A stretch of 64,000 nt of DNA from Citrifermentans bremense R1 (lineage in GTDB: Bacteria; Desulfobacterota; Desulfuromonadia; Geobacterales; Geobacteraceae): positions 1 to 64,000 of the forward strand of contig NZ_AUGE01000014.1 of the NCBI RefSeq assembly GCF_000426865.1. Reading direction: 5' to 3'. Under the pieces are notes generated by a model. The model made no database searches, was not told the origin of the DNA, and saw nothing but the letters and a program-made list of their open reading frames with translations. The translations under genes were made by a program, and so were the position numbers. Of the stretch, positions 25,071-33,730 are shown in pieces (position 1 is the stretch's first letter; the number at the start of each line of letters is the position of its first letter).

Positions 25071-27569
25071 ATGACCAGGCAGACGCAACGCGTGCTTTGC
25101 TGCATCATCCTGCTCCTGGCGCTCGCCGGGTGCGGTTACGACGGCGCGGTCTCCCAGGAGGCGAGCCCCAACACCGCCCTCTTCGACCCCGCCAGCGGCA
25201 CTATCCCGCTCCCCAACGTCCTCGCCACCGCGAACGCCAAGGACCCCCTCACCCAGTACACGGACCCGGTTACCGGCAACGTCGGGCTGCGCCCCCCCAA
25301 CACGCCCATGAGTCCGCTGGAGGCGCTGGCCTACGTCAACATCTACGAAGTCGGCGGCAGCGGGGCCGTCGCCGGCGTCAACGCCCCGATCTACATCCGG
25401 TTCGCCAGTCCCCTGGTCCCAGCCAGCGTCACCGGCGACAACATCAAGGTGTTCCGGATCCAAGCCGACACCCCCGCACCCGATGCGACGGAGAACCAGC
25501 CGTTGCGCTTCGCCGATGTCACCGGCAACTTCAGCCTGAGCTACACCCCCGGCAGCAGCGACGTCTCTTTATTCCCGAGGTCCCCCCTGCTTCCGGCCAC
25601 CCGCTACCTCTACCTGGTCTCCGACCGGGTGCGGGACGCCTCGACCGGCGGCGCGGTGAGCAGTTCGGTCTACTTCGCAGCCCTCAAGTCCTCCCTTCCG
25701 CTGGCAGGGCCGTTCCAGCCGCTGGAGGCGATCCGCGCCAACCGCACCGACCAGGCCGGAAACGTCGTCTTCTCCGGATATCGGAAGGTCCTTGACGATC
25801 TCACCGCCGCCCCGGCTCAAACGAGTGTGTCGAGCCGGGACCAGGTCGCGCTGATCGGGCGCTTCAATACCACCGCCGCGCAGTTCATCGCCACGGACCC
25901 GGCAGCGCCGTTGGCAAGCATCGTCCCGGTGGAGAGCGCCTTGCGCGCCTTCGCCGCGGGGAGCGGGGTGCCCGCAGGGCTTCCCGGCAAGAGCTGGATC
26001 GGCGCCGGCCTAAACTCGGTCACCGTGACCACCCCAGCCGGCCTTACCCCGCAGGGTTACTGGTCAGCTGTGCTGGCGGGGACAGGTCTCAGCGCCTCCC
26101 CCCCGGCGAGCGTCGGCGCCGTCGCGACCGGCAGCTTCACCAGCGCCGATATCTCGGTGAGCCCTACGGTCGCGCGCAGGAGTACCACCATGAACCTCAA
26201 CCTCCCCTTCGGGCGCTACAGCGCGGCCAGCGCCGTGCTGCAGCCGTTCAGGGATCCGGCGACGCACAGGCTCACCGGCTTCTACCATTCAGAGCGCCAG
26301 ATCCCCTTCGTGTACATAGCACCGGCCGGCGCTCCCCCCGCAGGGGGATGGCCGCTCGCCATCTACCAGCCAGGCATCAACCGTCACAAGGAGGACGTCA
26401 TCGCCCTGGCCGGGAGCCTCACCGGGGCGGGTTTCGCCGTGGTCGCCATCGACCTCCCGCTGCATGGCGCACTCGCCCTTCCGGGGCACACGACCGGCAC
26501 AGCATGGGGGGAGGACTTCATAGCGCTCGGCGCGCCGCTTGCCACCCGTACCAACATACAGCAGGCGGCCTTGAACCTGCACCGGTTAGAACTGGTGGCT
26601 GCCACCCCCTCCTTCGACCCGGCGCTCGCCTCGCAGGGGTTCGCGGCGCTCGGTGCCAATGCCCCCAACCCGCTCGTGAAACCTAAGTTCGTCGGCATGA
26701 GCCTGGGCGCCATCGTCGGCGCCTACTACCTCGCCGGGAACACCACCTTGCCGGCAGCGCCAGGCACCCCTCCCTACACCCAGGCGACGCTCGACGCCGA
26801 CATGAAGGGGCTCCTGAACGGCCCCGGCGGCCGCGTCGCCTACCTCTTGAGGGACAGCCCCTACTTCGGCCCGGGAATCGTCGCCGGGCTCGCGGCTCAC
26901 GGCATCGAGCCGGGGACGCCGCTCTACCACCAGTTCTTCCAGCTCACCCAGTCGGTTGTCGACCCGGCCGACCCGGCCACCATGACCACGCCGCTTCCCA
27001 ACCTAGCGACGGGGACTCCGCTGCCGTCGCGCCTCTCCGGAAGGGTCCTGATGCAGGAGGCGACCAGCACGAGCTTCGACGCCTCAGGCCGCCCTACTAA
27101 CGGCGACATAGTCATCCCCAACTCCAGCACGCGCTATCTCGGCAACGCGCTTGGGGGGCGCGAGGTGCTGGGAACCCCGGAGGCGCGGGCGACGGCACCG
27201 GGCTTCGACCAGTTGAGCTACCTCTCCGGGCGGGTCCCCGCCCCCTTCATGATAACCCTCGCCGGCGGCCTGCCGGTCCCCAAGGTAGCGCCTGCCGCCG
27301 GGAGCGCGACGGCGACCGCCCCCCGCGAAGGGTACTTCCAGTTCGACCAGCCGGACGCCAAGCACGGCTCCTTCATCGACCTCGCCGGCTCACCGGAGAC
27401 GCTCAGGCACATGCAGAGGCAGATGGTGTATTTCGTCCTGAACGGGATCGCCGTCGACCCGACCGTGGTCTCGCCTGCCCTCCCCAAGGTCCCGGTCGGG
27501 ACCGGAGGGAGGATTGAGTACCGCATCACCCCGCCCCGTACCATGAAGGTGTTCGGCTCTCCCAAGTAG
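25071..27569 (+). CDS. Lipoprotein lipase/esterase (bacterial virulence factor lipase family)
   Basis: 832 residues from the ATG at 25071, preceded by GAGGAGG. Lipoprotein signal LLLALAGC (Cys21). The N-terminal domain (about 35-230, TIPLPNVLATANAKDPL, LRPPNTPMSPLEALAYVNIY) is the virulence-factor lipase N-domain. The alpha/beta-hydrolase part has DLPLHG (461-466, oxyanion side) and the nucleophile motif GMSLG with Ser544. The layout resembles Pla-1/Cef-type extracellular lipases. Substrate unproven. It forms an operon with the FadL-type porin and ends at a strong terminator. Confidence 0.85.
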   Translation: MTRQTQRVLCCIILLLALAGCGYDGAVSQEASPNTALFDPASGTIPLPNVLATANAKDPLTQYTDPVTGNVGLRPPNTPMSPLEALAYVNIYEVGGSGAVAGVNAPIYIRFASPLVPASVTGDNIKVFRIQADTPAPDATENQPLRFADVTGNFSLSYTPGSSDVSLFPRSPLLPATRYLYLVSDRVRDASTGGAVSSSVYFAALKSSLPLAGPFQPLEAIRANRTDQAGNVVFSGYRKVLDDLTAAPAQTSVSSRDQVALIGRFNTTAAQFIATDPAAPLASIVPVESALRAFAAGSGVPAGLPGKSWIGAGLNSVTVTTPAGLTPQGYWSAVLAGTGLSASPPASVGAVATGSFTSADISVSPTVARRSTTMNLNLPFGRYSAASAVLQPFRDPATHRLTGFYHSERQIPFVYIAPAGAPPAGGWPLAIYQPGINRHKEDVIALAGSLTGAGFAVVAIDLPLHGALALPGHTTGTAWGEDFIALGAPLATRTNIQQAALNLHRLELVAATPSFDPALASQGFAALGANAPNPLVKPKFVGMSLGAIVGAYYLAGNTTLPAAPGTPPYTQATLDADMKGLLNGPGGRVAYLLRDSPYFGPGIVAGLAAHGIEPGTPLYHQFFQLTQSVVDPADPATMTTPLPNLATGTPLPSRLSGRVLMQEATSTSFDASGRPTNGDIVIPNSSTRYLGNALGGREVLGTPEARATAPGFDQLSYLSGRVPAPFMITLAGGLPVPKVAPAAGSATATAPREGYFQFDQPDAKHGSFIDLAGSPETLRHMQRQMVYFVLNGIAVDPTVVSPALPKVPVGTGGRIEYRITPPRTMKVFGSPK

Positions 27570-27602
27570 ACGGAGAGCTCCGCCTCCCGCCGCAGTTCAT
27601 GA

Positions 27603-27635
27603 AAGCCCCCCTCCGCCCGGCAGGGGGGCTTTTCT
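27603..27635 (+). terminator. Intrinsic terminator of the FadL-lipase operon
   Basis: AAGCCCCCCT/AGGGGGGCTT stem with a 9-base loop followed by TTTTCT. Confidence 0.88.
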
Positions 27636-27667
27636 GTTCCAGGGGCGCGCTTGGCTTCAATTCCCTC

Positions 27668-27696
27668 TCGACAAAGTGAGCCTTTTGCAATATATT
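27668..27696 (+). promoter_or_regulatory. Sigma-70-type promoter for the fumarase gene
   Basis: TCGACA (27668-27673), a 17-base spacer and TATATT (27691-27696). The leader of about 90 bases contains a CCTGCC/GGCAGG hairpin near 27721-27742 of unknown role. Confidence 0.6.
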
Positions 27697-27793
27697 CCGG
27701 GATACTGTATACAAATTTTTCCTGCCTTCAGTCCCGGCAGGAGCCGATAGAGCAGACTGTCACCATCATCCCAGCAAAAGGAGAAGAGAATCG

Positions 27794-29419
27794 ATGGCAA
27801 CTCCAGAGTTCAAGTACCAGGAAGCCTTCCCGCTAGGGCCGGACAGCACCAAGTACCGCCTGATCCCGGATTCCAAGCAGTACGTGTCGGTGTCCAACTT
27901 CGAGGGGCAAGAGATCCTCAAGGTGGCGCCCGAGGCGCTTACCATCGCGGCCAACGCCGCCATGAAGGACCTCTCCTTCATGCTGCGCCCGGAGCACAAT
28001 GAGCAGGTAGCCAAGATCCTCGCCGACCCGGAAGCCTCCCAAAACGACAAGGGTGTCGCCCTCGCCTTCCTGAGAAACGCAGAGGTCGCAGCGCAGCTCG
28101 AACTCCCCATCTGCCAGGACACCGGCACCGCCATCGTCATGGGCAAAAAAGGGCAGCAGGTCTGGACCGGCGCCAACGACGAGGAGTACCTCTCCAAGGG
28201 GGTCTACAAGACCTACACCGAGGAGAACCTGCGCTACTCCCAGACCGTGGCTCTGGACATGTACAAGGAGATCAACACCGGCACCAACCTCCCGGCCCAG
28301 ATCGACGTCTACGCGACCAAAGGGGCCGAGTACAAGTTCCTTTTCATGGCCAAGGGGGGTGGCTCCGCCAACAAGACCTATCTCTACCAGGAGACCAAGG
28401 CGCTCCTTAACCCGGACAGCCTGATCAAGTTTCTGGTCGCCAAGATGAAGACCCTCGGGACCGCGGCCTGCCCGCCGTACCACCTGGCCTTCGCCATCGG
28501 CGGCACCTCCGCCGAGGCGTGCCTGAAGACCGTGAAGCTCGCCAGCGCCAAATACCTGGACGCCCTCCCCACCTCCGGCAACGACGGCGGCCAGGCGTTC
28601 CGCGACGTCGATCTCGAGCAGCAGCTCCTCAAGGCGGCCCAGGAATCCGGCATCGGCGCGCAGTTCGGCGGCAAATACTTCGCCCACGACGTGCGCATCG
28701 TCCGCCTGCCCCGCCACGGCGCCTCCTGCCCGGTCGGCATGGGGGTCTCCTGCTCCGCTGACCGCAACATCAAGGCGAAGATCAACAAGGAAGGGATCTG
28801 GGTCGAGCAGATGGACGACAACCCGGGCCGCCTGATCCCCGAGCGTTTCCGCGGCAAGCACGAGCACGGCGTCAGGATCAACCTGAACCAGCCGCTCAAG
28901 GACGTCCTTGCCGAGTTGACCAAGCACCCGGTCTCCACCCCGCTGCTCCTCTCCGGAACCATCGTGGTCGGCCGCGACATCGCCCACGCCAAGTTCAAGG
29001 AGATACTCGACTCCGGCAAGCCGCTTCCCGAGTATCTGAAGAACCACCCGATCTACTACGCAGGCCCGGCAAAGACCCCGAAAGGGAAGCCCTCCGGCTC
29101 CTTCGGCCCCACCACCGCCGGCCGCATGGACTCCTACGTCGACCTCCTGCAGGAAAACGGCGGCTCCATGATCATGATCGCCAAGGGGAACCGCTCCCAG
29201 CAGGTCACCGACGCCTGCAAGAAGCACGGCGGCTTCTACCTGGGCTCCATCGGCGGCCCGGCTGCCATCCTGGCCGAAGAGAACATCAAGAAGGTCGAGT
29301 GCATCGACTTCCCCGAACTCGGAATGGAGGCGGTCTGGAAGATAGAGGTTGAGGACTTCCCGGCGTTCATCCTGGTGGACGACAAGGGGAACGACTTCTT
29401 CAAGCAGCTGGGCATCTAG
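27794..29419 (+). CDS. Fumarate hydratase, class I ([4Fe-4S], FumA/FumB type)
   Basis: Interconverts fumarate and malate in the TCA cycle, oxygen-sensitive, cytosolic. The 541 residues match the single-chain class I enzyme. The three cluster cysteines sit at Cys107 (PICQDTGTA), Cys226 (AACPPYH) and Cys320 ([11 protein letters not shown]), each two residues shifted from FumA numbering. The C-terminal beta domain carries [20 protein letters not shown] and [11 protein letters not shown]. It stands alone with a promoter and terminator. In Geobacter-like metabolism it would serve acetate oxidation. Confidence 0.95.
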   Translation: MATPEFKYQEAFPLGPDSTKYRLIPDSKQYVSVSNFEGQEILKVAPEALTIAANAAMKDLSFMLRPEHNEQVAKILADPEASQNDKGVALAFLRNAEVAAQLELPICQDTGTAIVMGKKGQQVWTGANDEEYLSKGVYKTYTEENLRYSQTVALDMYKEINTGTNLPAQIDVYATKGAEYKFLFMAKGGGSANKTYLYQETKALLNPDSLIKFLVAKMKTLGTAACPPYHLAFAIGGTSAEACLKTVKLASAKYLDALPTSGNDGGQAFRDVDLEQQLLKAAQESGIGAQFGGKYFAHDVRIVRLPRHGASCPVGMGVSCSADRNIKAKINKEGIWVEQMDDNPGRLIPERFRGKHEHGVRINLNQPLKDVLAELTKHPVSTPLLLSGTIVVGRDIAHAKFKEILDSGKPLPEYLKNHPIYYAGPAKTPKGKPSGSFGPTTAGRMDSYVDLLQENGGSMIMIAKGNRSQQVTDACKKHGGFYLGSIGGPAAILAEENIKKVECIDFPELGMEAVWKIEVEDFPAFILVDDKGNDFFKQLGI

Positions 29420-29465
29420 GCGCCTTCGCGCCTAGGCTACGGCCCCAAGCTGTAACAGCGAAAAG

Positions 29466-29506
29466 AAAAAAGCCCCCGTTGCCGTCAAGGCAGCGGGGGC
29501 TTTTTC
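29466..29506 (+). terminator. Intrinsic terminator of the fumarase gene
   Basis: AGCCCCCGTTGCC/GGCAGCGGGGGCT stem with TTTTT on the right and an A-run on the left, so it may also act on the leftward CheX transcript. Confidence 0.9.
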
Positions 29507-29590
29507 CGTTGGAGGAGTAGCGGAGGAGCCGTATAAATAGGAACCGGTGGCCGTATGGTTTTTCCACCCCCTAGCCCCCAGCCCCTGCCT

Positions 29591-30091
29591 TTACATGTAG
29601 ACCATGACCCGGAAGGTGAGCCTGCCGTCCATGGTGGTGAAGGGGATGGTTACCCCCTTGCATTGAACCACCATGCTCCCGTCGCTAGCCGCCTGCTCGG
29701 GAGGGTCGGTGATCGGCCTCAGGCGGCCGGAGAGTACGAGGGGAAGTCCCAGCGCCACGCTGCCGTACTGCTCGTGGTACTTGGTCTTGAACACGCCGGC
29801 GATGTTGTTGACCACCTCGCCCACCGCGTCGTTGATCGATTCGTCGTCCGCCTCGTCCATCATCATGAGTTCCTTCGCTATCTGCTCGGCGGGCCCTTTC
29901 TCGGTGGCGAAGAGGATGTAGCCGACCCGGTCTCCGGCGACCCCGACGATGCCGACCACGTCGCTGTGCAGCGGGTTTATCTTCTTTTCCACCTTCCCCG
30001 CGAAGATGTCGGTGTTCATGTAGCTCTTGAAGGTATCCTGCGTGGCGGACATGATGGTGAACATGATCTCTTCGAACGTGATACTGCTCAA
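29591..30091 (-). CDS. CheX-like chemotaxis phosphatase domain protein
   Basis: 166 residues from a TTG preceded by AGGAGG, which gives (M)SSITFEEIMFTIMSATQDTF; an in-frame upstream ATG inside repeat DNA is rejected. The fold marks are SYMNTDIFAGKVEKK, DRVGYILFATEKG and the active helix DDESINDAVGEVVNNIAG, which has the E...N pair of the CheC/CheX/FliY CheY-P phosphatases. Probably dephosphorylates a CheY-like response regulator. The neighbouring HD-GYP gene is on the same strand upstream, separated by the repeat element. Confidence 0.82.
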   Translation of the reverse strand: MSSITFEEIMFTIMSATQDTFKSYMNTDIFAGKVEKKINPLHSDVVGIVGVAGDRVGYILFATEKGPAEQIAKELMMMDEADDESINDAVGEVVNNIAGVFKTKYHEQYGSVALGLPLVLSGRLRPITDPPEQAASDGSMVVQCKGVTIPFTTMDGRLTFRVMVYM

Positions 30092-30108
30092 GGCAACCTC
30101 CTGAGGTT

Positions 30109-30145
30109 CAATTGGCAATTGACGGTTCGCAATTGACAATTGATG
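30109..30145. repeat. Extra CAATTGACA-type units upstream of the CheX gene
   Basis: CAATTGGCAATTGAC and GCAATTGACAATTGATG lie between the CheX ribosome-binding site and the main repeat element. They contain the CAATTG core of the 33-bp unit but are shorter. Confidence 0.65.
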
Positions 30146-30162
30146 CTGGTATTCGTCTTAAA

Positions 30163-30333
30163 CCAATTGACAATTGACAATTGATAATTGACAACTAAAT
30201 GCGCTGGTACAGAACTAGAGCAAGGTCCTTCCCTTTTTTTTCAGCACCTCAACTCCTAAATCAGACTGGATACTGCTCGCTGTGTCTTTGGTGTGTCTTC
30301 GTTGTCAATTGTCCATTGTCAATTGTCAATTGG
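30163..30333. repeat. 171-bp element bounded by 33-bp inverted CAATTGACA repeats
   Basis: The left arm (30163-30195) begins CCAATTGACAATTGACAATT and the right arm (30301-30333) is its reverse complement with two mismatches in 33. The 105 bases between are unique, include a run of eight Ts and encode nothing evident. The right arm starts one base beyond the stop codon of the HD-GYP gene. A third copy of the 33-bp unit follows asnS at 35121-35153. Confidence 0.8.
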
Positions 30334-30334
30334 T

Positions 30335-31297
30335 TCACAAGAACTGCGCCGGGTTTTCGGTGCAGACGATCCCTTCCAGTACATCGAGCAACCGCTCGTT
30401 GAACGATCCCTTCATCTCCTGCTTCATGATGGAGACGGCAATGGCGGAACTGAGGGCCTTGCGGCAGGCACGGTCGATGGTTAAGGTGCAGTAGACGTCG
30501 CAGATGGCGGCGACTTGCGCGCTGCGGGAGATGGCCGGCCCTTTCAGCCCCTGGGGATACCCGTTGCCGTTGTTGCGCTCGTGATGAGAGCGCACGACTC
30601 CGAGCGAGATCTCGGAAAGCCTGGTGTTTTTCTTGAGGTACTGGTATCCCTCTTCCGGATGCTTGCGGTATTCCTCGACCTCGGCCTTGGAGAGCTTCCC
30701 TTCGTTGTTCAGGATCGCTGGCGCAACGAATACTTTGCCGAAATCGTGCAGGAGAGTCCCGATACCGACGTCGAGCATCTCGTCGTGGGACAGAAGGTAG
30801 GCCTCCGCATGCAGCAGCACCGACAGCGCTGTCACCTGCAGGCTGTGCACGAAGGTGTAGTAGTTGTGGGCCATCACGCTTTCCAGGGAATTGAAGGAAT
30901 CGCGGTCGCTGGCCAGATACTGCAGCAGGTTTTCCACCAGTCGCTTGCTACGGGAAAAATCGGAGACCTTCTCTGGGTGTTCGAAGATGTCCCCCACGAA
31001 GTTGATGGAGGTCTGGTAGATGATCTTTCCTTTGGTCTTAGCCTGCAGCGTGTCGTCCTTCAACACGCGCTCGGCATTGTTCTCCATGAAGGTCGTGATC
31101 ACCTCCAGGTCGGCCGGACTCACGAAGAGGAACTCCACCTTGTTTTCCATGAGCCGTTCCTGGTCACTGGCGGTGAAATTGCGGCCATGGCTCTTATAAA
31201 GGATGTATTTTTCGCCACTTCTGATGTAAAGGGCCACATCCGGGAAGAGATCGGCCTGGATGCTTTCTATGCTGACGGGTACGTACATCTCCCCCAT
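30335..31297 (-). CDS. HD-GYP domain protein
   Basis: 320 residues. An N-terminal DUF3391-like region (about 1-115, YVPVSIESIQADLFPDVALY) precedes an HD-GYP domain with VHSLQVTALSVLL, the metal pair HDFGK and the signature HHERNNGNGYPQGL. The family hydrolyses cyclic di-GMP or related dinucleotides. The GYP motif is intact, so activity is plausible. It lies 111 bases downstream of a 59-residue HTH gene on the same strand; CheX follows beyond a repeat element. Confidence 0.85.
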   Translation of the reverse strand: MGEMYVPVSIESIQADLFPDVALYIRSGEKYILYKSHGRNFTASDQERLMENKVEFLFVSPADLEVITTFMENNAERVLKDDTLQAKTKGKIIYQTSINFVGDIFEHPEKVSDFSRSKRLVENLLQYLASDRDSFNSLESVMAHNYYTFVHSLQVTALSVLLHAEAYLLSHDEMLDVGIGTLLHDFGKVFVAPAILNNEGKLSKAEVEEYRKHPEEGYQYLKKNTRLSEISLGVVRSHHERNNGNGYPQGLKGPAISRSAQVAAICDVYCTLTIDRACRKALSSAIAVSIMKQEMKGSFNERLLDVLEGIVCTENPAQFL

Positions 31298-31408
31298 GAC
31301 GCCACCTCCGTTGTTACCTTTGCCCCCCTGCGTTGGTGGGCACAGGAACTATATCGGCAGCACGCCCATGAGCTTAAGGGCCAGCAGGGCTTTTTCCATT
31401 TTTAATGG

Positions 31409-31588
31409 CTATATCCCGGTCAGTTCCTCGATCTTCAGTTCCAAGTCGTCCCCGTTTACCCGGACCACCCCGTTTTCCTCCTCGGTCCGGATCACCCCCT
31501 CGTCGATCCACACCCTGAGCCGATCCTCTTCCACCCCGAATTTCTGGGCCGCTTCCGAGATGGTGTACCAGGTCTTCGTTATCAGCAT
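31409..31588 (-). CDS. 59-residue MerR/excisionase-like helix-turn-helix protein
   Basis: A short gene starting [20 protein letters not shown], with AAGGGGGAG three bases before the [23 protein letters not shown] is the winged-HTH pattern of MerR and excisionase-like DNA-binding domains (S-EAA-x-x-GV-x-x-x-L-R-x-W), followed by a wing ([20 protein letters not shown]) and a short helix. No effector domain exists, so it resembles stand-alone DNA-binding modules. It is 111 bases upstream of the HD-GYP gene on the same strand and probably shares its transcript. Confidence 0.72.
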   Translation of the reverse strand: MLITKTWYTISEAAQKFGVEEDRLRVWIDEGVIRTEEENGVVRVNGDDLELKIEELTGI

Positions 31589-31838
31589 GGTCTCCCCCTT
31601 TGCCAGGTCTTCCCGAAGATCGAGAAATTAAGAAAACAAATTCGGCGTCGTTTTAATTACAACTCCCCGATGCATGGTACCGCTCTTGCCTAGCGTGTCA
31701 AGCGGCGCCAAGCGCAGCTTCCCGCTGAAGTATCGCCGAGTTCGCCAGCCTCAAAATTTTTTCCTTTTCTCATGGGAACTTCTGCCGATAAGTACCAGGC
31801 ACACTGCTTAATGAACTGTGCCTGCCGGAGATGAACCA

Positions 31839-32813
31839 ATGCCCAACAAACAAGAACGCGAAACCATCCTTTTCGTCGATGACGAGAGAAGCTACCTGGC
31901 CTACACCAGAGGGGTCTTCGAGAACAGGGGGCTCAACGTACTGACTGCCGCGTCCGCACTGGAAGCGCTGAAGATCGTCGAGGAGCAGAATGTCGCCGTA
32001 GTCATTTCGGACAACGAGATGCCCGGGATGCGAGGCATAGAACTGCTGTCAAAGATCAAGGAGGTCTCGCCGCACACGGTGAAGATCATGATGACCGGAA
32101 GCGCCGACCTCTCCACCACGCTGGCCGCCATCAACAGCGGCGAAGTCTTCCGTTTCGTGCTCAAGCCGTGGAAGAAGGCGGATATGCTGCGTGCGGTGAA
32201 AGACGGCATCCGCAGGTACCGCGTGCTGCAGTCGCTCAAGCGCGAGGACGAGTTCATCCTGTTCTCGCTGGCACAGACCATCGAGCTGAAGGATGCCTCC
32301 ACCAAGGGGCACTGCGACCGCGTGGCAACGCTGGCCAACAAGATCGCAGAACGGCTGGGGGTGTCCGAGGAGATAAAGCAGGAGATCAGGTACGGCAGTT
32401 GGTTGCACGACTGCGGCAAGATCGGGGTGCCTGAGGCGATACTGAACGCGGAGCGCGGCCTGACCGACGAGGAGTTCCAGGTCGTGATGAAGCACCCGGA
32501 ATGGGGATGCGAGGTGGTGCGCAAGGCGAACCTATCGAAGACGGTGCAGAACATCGTCCTTTACCACCACGAACGTTACGACGGCAGGGGGTACCCACAG
32601 AAGCTGGACGGAGACCGGATACCGATCGAGGCGCAGATAGTGGCCACCGCCGACATCTGCGACGCCCTGACCATGGACCGCCCCTACCGCAGGGGATTCA
32701 CCCGTGACGAGACGATCCGGACCATGAACGAGATGAAGGGAAACCACCTGGCGCCGCGCCTGGTGGAGGTCCTTCTGGAGGTTCTGGCCGAAGAGGCCGA
32801 AGTGCAGGGATAA
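31839..32813 (+). CDS. RpfG-like response regulator with HD-GYP output
   Basis: 324 residues. Receiver domain with acidic pocket FVDDE (12-16), phospho-acceptor Asp58 in VVISDNEMPG, and conserved Thr/Lys in MMTGSAD and LKPWKK. The HD-GYP domain follows (GHCDRVATLANKIAERLGVS, HDCGK, YHHERYDGRGYPQKL). Phosphorylation would control hydrolysis of c-di-GMP or a related messenger. The ATG at 31839 has GGAG upstream; an earlier in-frame GTG at 31818 lacks one. No kinase gene is adjacent; the other HD-GYP gene nearby is divergent. Confidence 0.9.
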   Translation: MPNKQERETILFVDDERSYLAYTRGVFENRGLNVLTAASALEALKIVEEQNVAVVISDNEMPGMRGIELLSKIKEVSPHTVKIMMTGSADLSTTLAAINSGEVFRFVLKPWKKADMLRAVKDGIRRYRVLQSLKREDEFILFSLAQTIELKDASTKGHCDRVATLANKIAERLGVSEEIKQEIRYGSWLHDCGKIGVPEAILNAERGLTDEEFQVVMKHPEWGCEVVRKANLSKTVQNIVLYHHERYDGRGYPQKLDGDRIPIEAQIVATADICDALTMDRPYRRGFTRDETIRTMNEMKGNHLAPRLVEVLLEVLAEEAEVQG

Positions 32814-32838
32814 AAAAAGGGAGCGCATTCGCGCCCCC
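32812..32838 (-). terminator. Intrinsic terminator of the PDZ-redox operon
   Basis: Minus strand GGGGGCGC-GAAT-GCGCTCCC followed by seven Ts. It overlaps the stop codon of the convergent RpfG-like gene. Confidence 0.8.
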
Positions 32839-32868
32839 CTTCGTGTGCCTATCATGCTGCCCGCCAGG

Positions 32869-33234
32869 TTACTTCTTCCGGTATTGATCCAAGGCCTTTC
32901 GCACCCGCCCCTCGTCGAATCCCTTCAGCACCTGGGCATCATCCCCAATCACGATGACCGGCACTCCCTGGCTTTTGTACTTCCCGGTCAAAAGTTCCAT
33001 CGCATCGCTGTCGAGTTCGACGTCGCGGTTGATGAAGGGGATGTCGTTACGGGTGAAAAATTCCTTCGCGGCCTTGCAGTGCGGACACCACGAGGTCGAG
33101 AACAGTACTACCTTGGGATACTTCTGCGCCGGAGCGTGCTGGCCCAGCGGGCTCTGCGGCATCTGCCCCGCGGCCAGGCCCGAAAGCGGAAGTAGAAGGA
33201 AAAACGCCGTTGCTGCTGTCATGAATCTACGCAT
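32869..33234 (-). CDS. Exported glutaredoxin-like thiol protein (CPHC)
   Basis: 121 residues from the ATG at 33234, with GGGGGAG upstream. Signal peptide MRRFMTAATAFFLLLPLSGLAAG, then a thioredoxin/glutaredoxin fold with the active-site motif STSWCPHCKAAKEFF and the cis-proline loop GVPVIVIGD. The dithiol is DsbA-like in sequence but the domain is glutaredoxin-sized. Probably a periplasmic disulfide reductase or carrier. It starts one base after the stop of the PDZ gene and its ribosome-binding site is inside that gene, so the two are coupled. Confidence 0.82.
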   Translation of the reverse strand: MRRFMTAATAFFLLLPLSGLAAGQMPQSPLGQHAPAQKYPKVVLFSTSWCPHCKAAKEFFTRNDIPFINRDVELDSDAMELLTGKYKSQGVPVIVIGDDAQVLKGFDEGRVRKALDQYRKK

Positions 33235-33235
33235 G

Positions 33236-33622
33236 TCACTCCCCCTTTTGGGCGCCCTTTTTACCGGACCCATCGAGCTTCAACTGCCGCCGCACCATGT
33301 TGAAACTGAGCGTCTTCGGATTCCCCGGCCGCCGCACCAGGATGAGCACGGCGCTTCCGGCCCGCCCGCGCAGCCTGCGTTCGACGATGAACTTGAAGTC
33401 GCTCCCGAGGGTCGGCGTCCCGTCCACCTGGGTTATCACGTCCCCCGCCTTGATTCCGGCCAGATGCGCCGGCCCGCCAGCCACCAGCTGCCTCACCACG
33501 ATGGTGCCGTCGGCCCTGGGGACGCCGTCGATACCGACGCCACCGAAACCGGGCTCTTTGCCGGAAGCGGCCGGCGCCATCAGGAACAGGCAGAGCAATA
33601 GGGCGAAAATACTCTTCATCAT
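33236..33622 (-). CDS. Small periplasmic PDZ-domain protein
   Basis: 128 residues from the ATG at 33622; a TTG three codons earlier is the alternative. Signal peptide (KSIFALLLCLFLMAPAASG) followed by a single PDZ domain: GFGGVGIDGVPRADGTIVV, GGPAHLAGIKAGDVITQVDG, VERRLRGRAGSAVLILV. There is no protease domain, so it probably binds peptides or a partner protein. It is translationally coupled to the downstream CPHC protein, which suggests a joint function in the periplasm. The region upstream is shared with the asnS promoter. Confidence 0.75.
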   Translation of the reverse strand: MMKSIFALLLCLFLMAPAASGKEPGFGGVGIDGVPRADGTIVVRQLVAGGPAHLAGIKAGDVITQVDGTPTLGSDFKFIVERRLRGRAGSAVLILVRRPGNPKTLSFNMVRRQLKLDGSGKKGAQKGE

Positions 33623-33668
33623 AGGGAGCAAACCTATACGAACCCCGGGTGGATTGTCAACTATGCTT

Positions 33669-33697
33669 TTGCTGTGGCCCGACCTGTATGCTATAAA
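33669..33697 (+). promoter_or_regulatory. Sigma-70-type promoter for asnS
   Basis: TTGCTG (33669-33674), a 17-base spacer and TATAAA (33692-33697), 33 bases before the asnS ATG. Confidence 0.7.
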
Positions 33698-33730
33698 TGG
33701 TCATTAATATCTACCAGCGGAGCGGCTCAC

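Noticed and set aside
30109-30333. CAATTGACA repeats as a CRISPR array
   Set aside because: Units are chained without constant-length spacers, two copies are inverted, and no cas gene is present.
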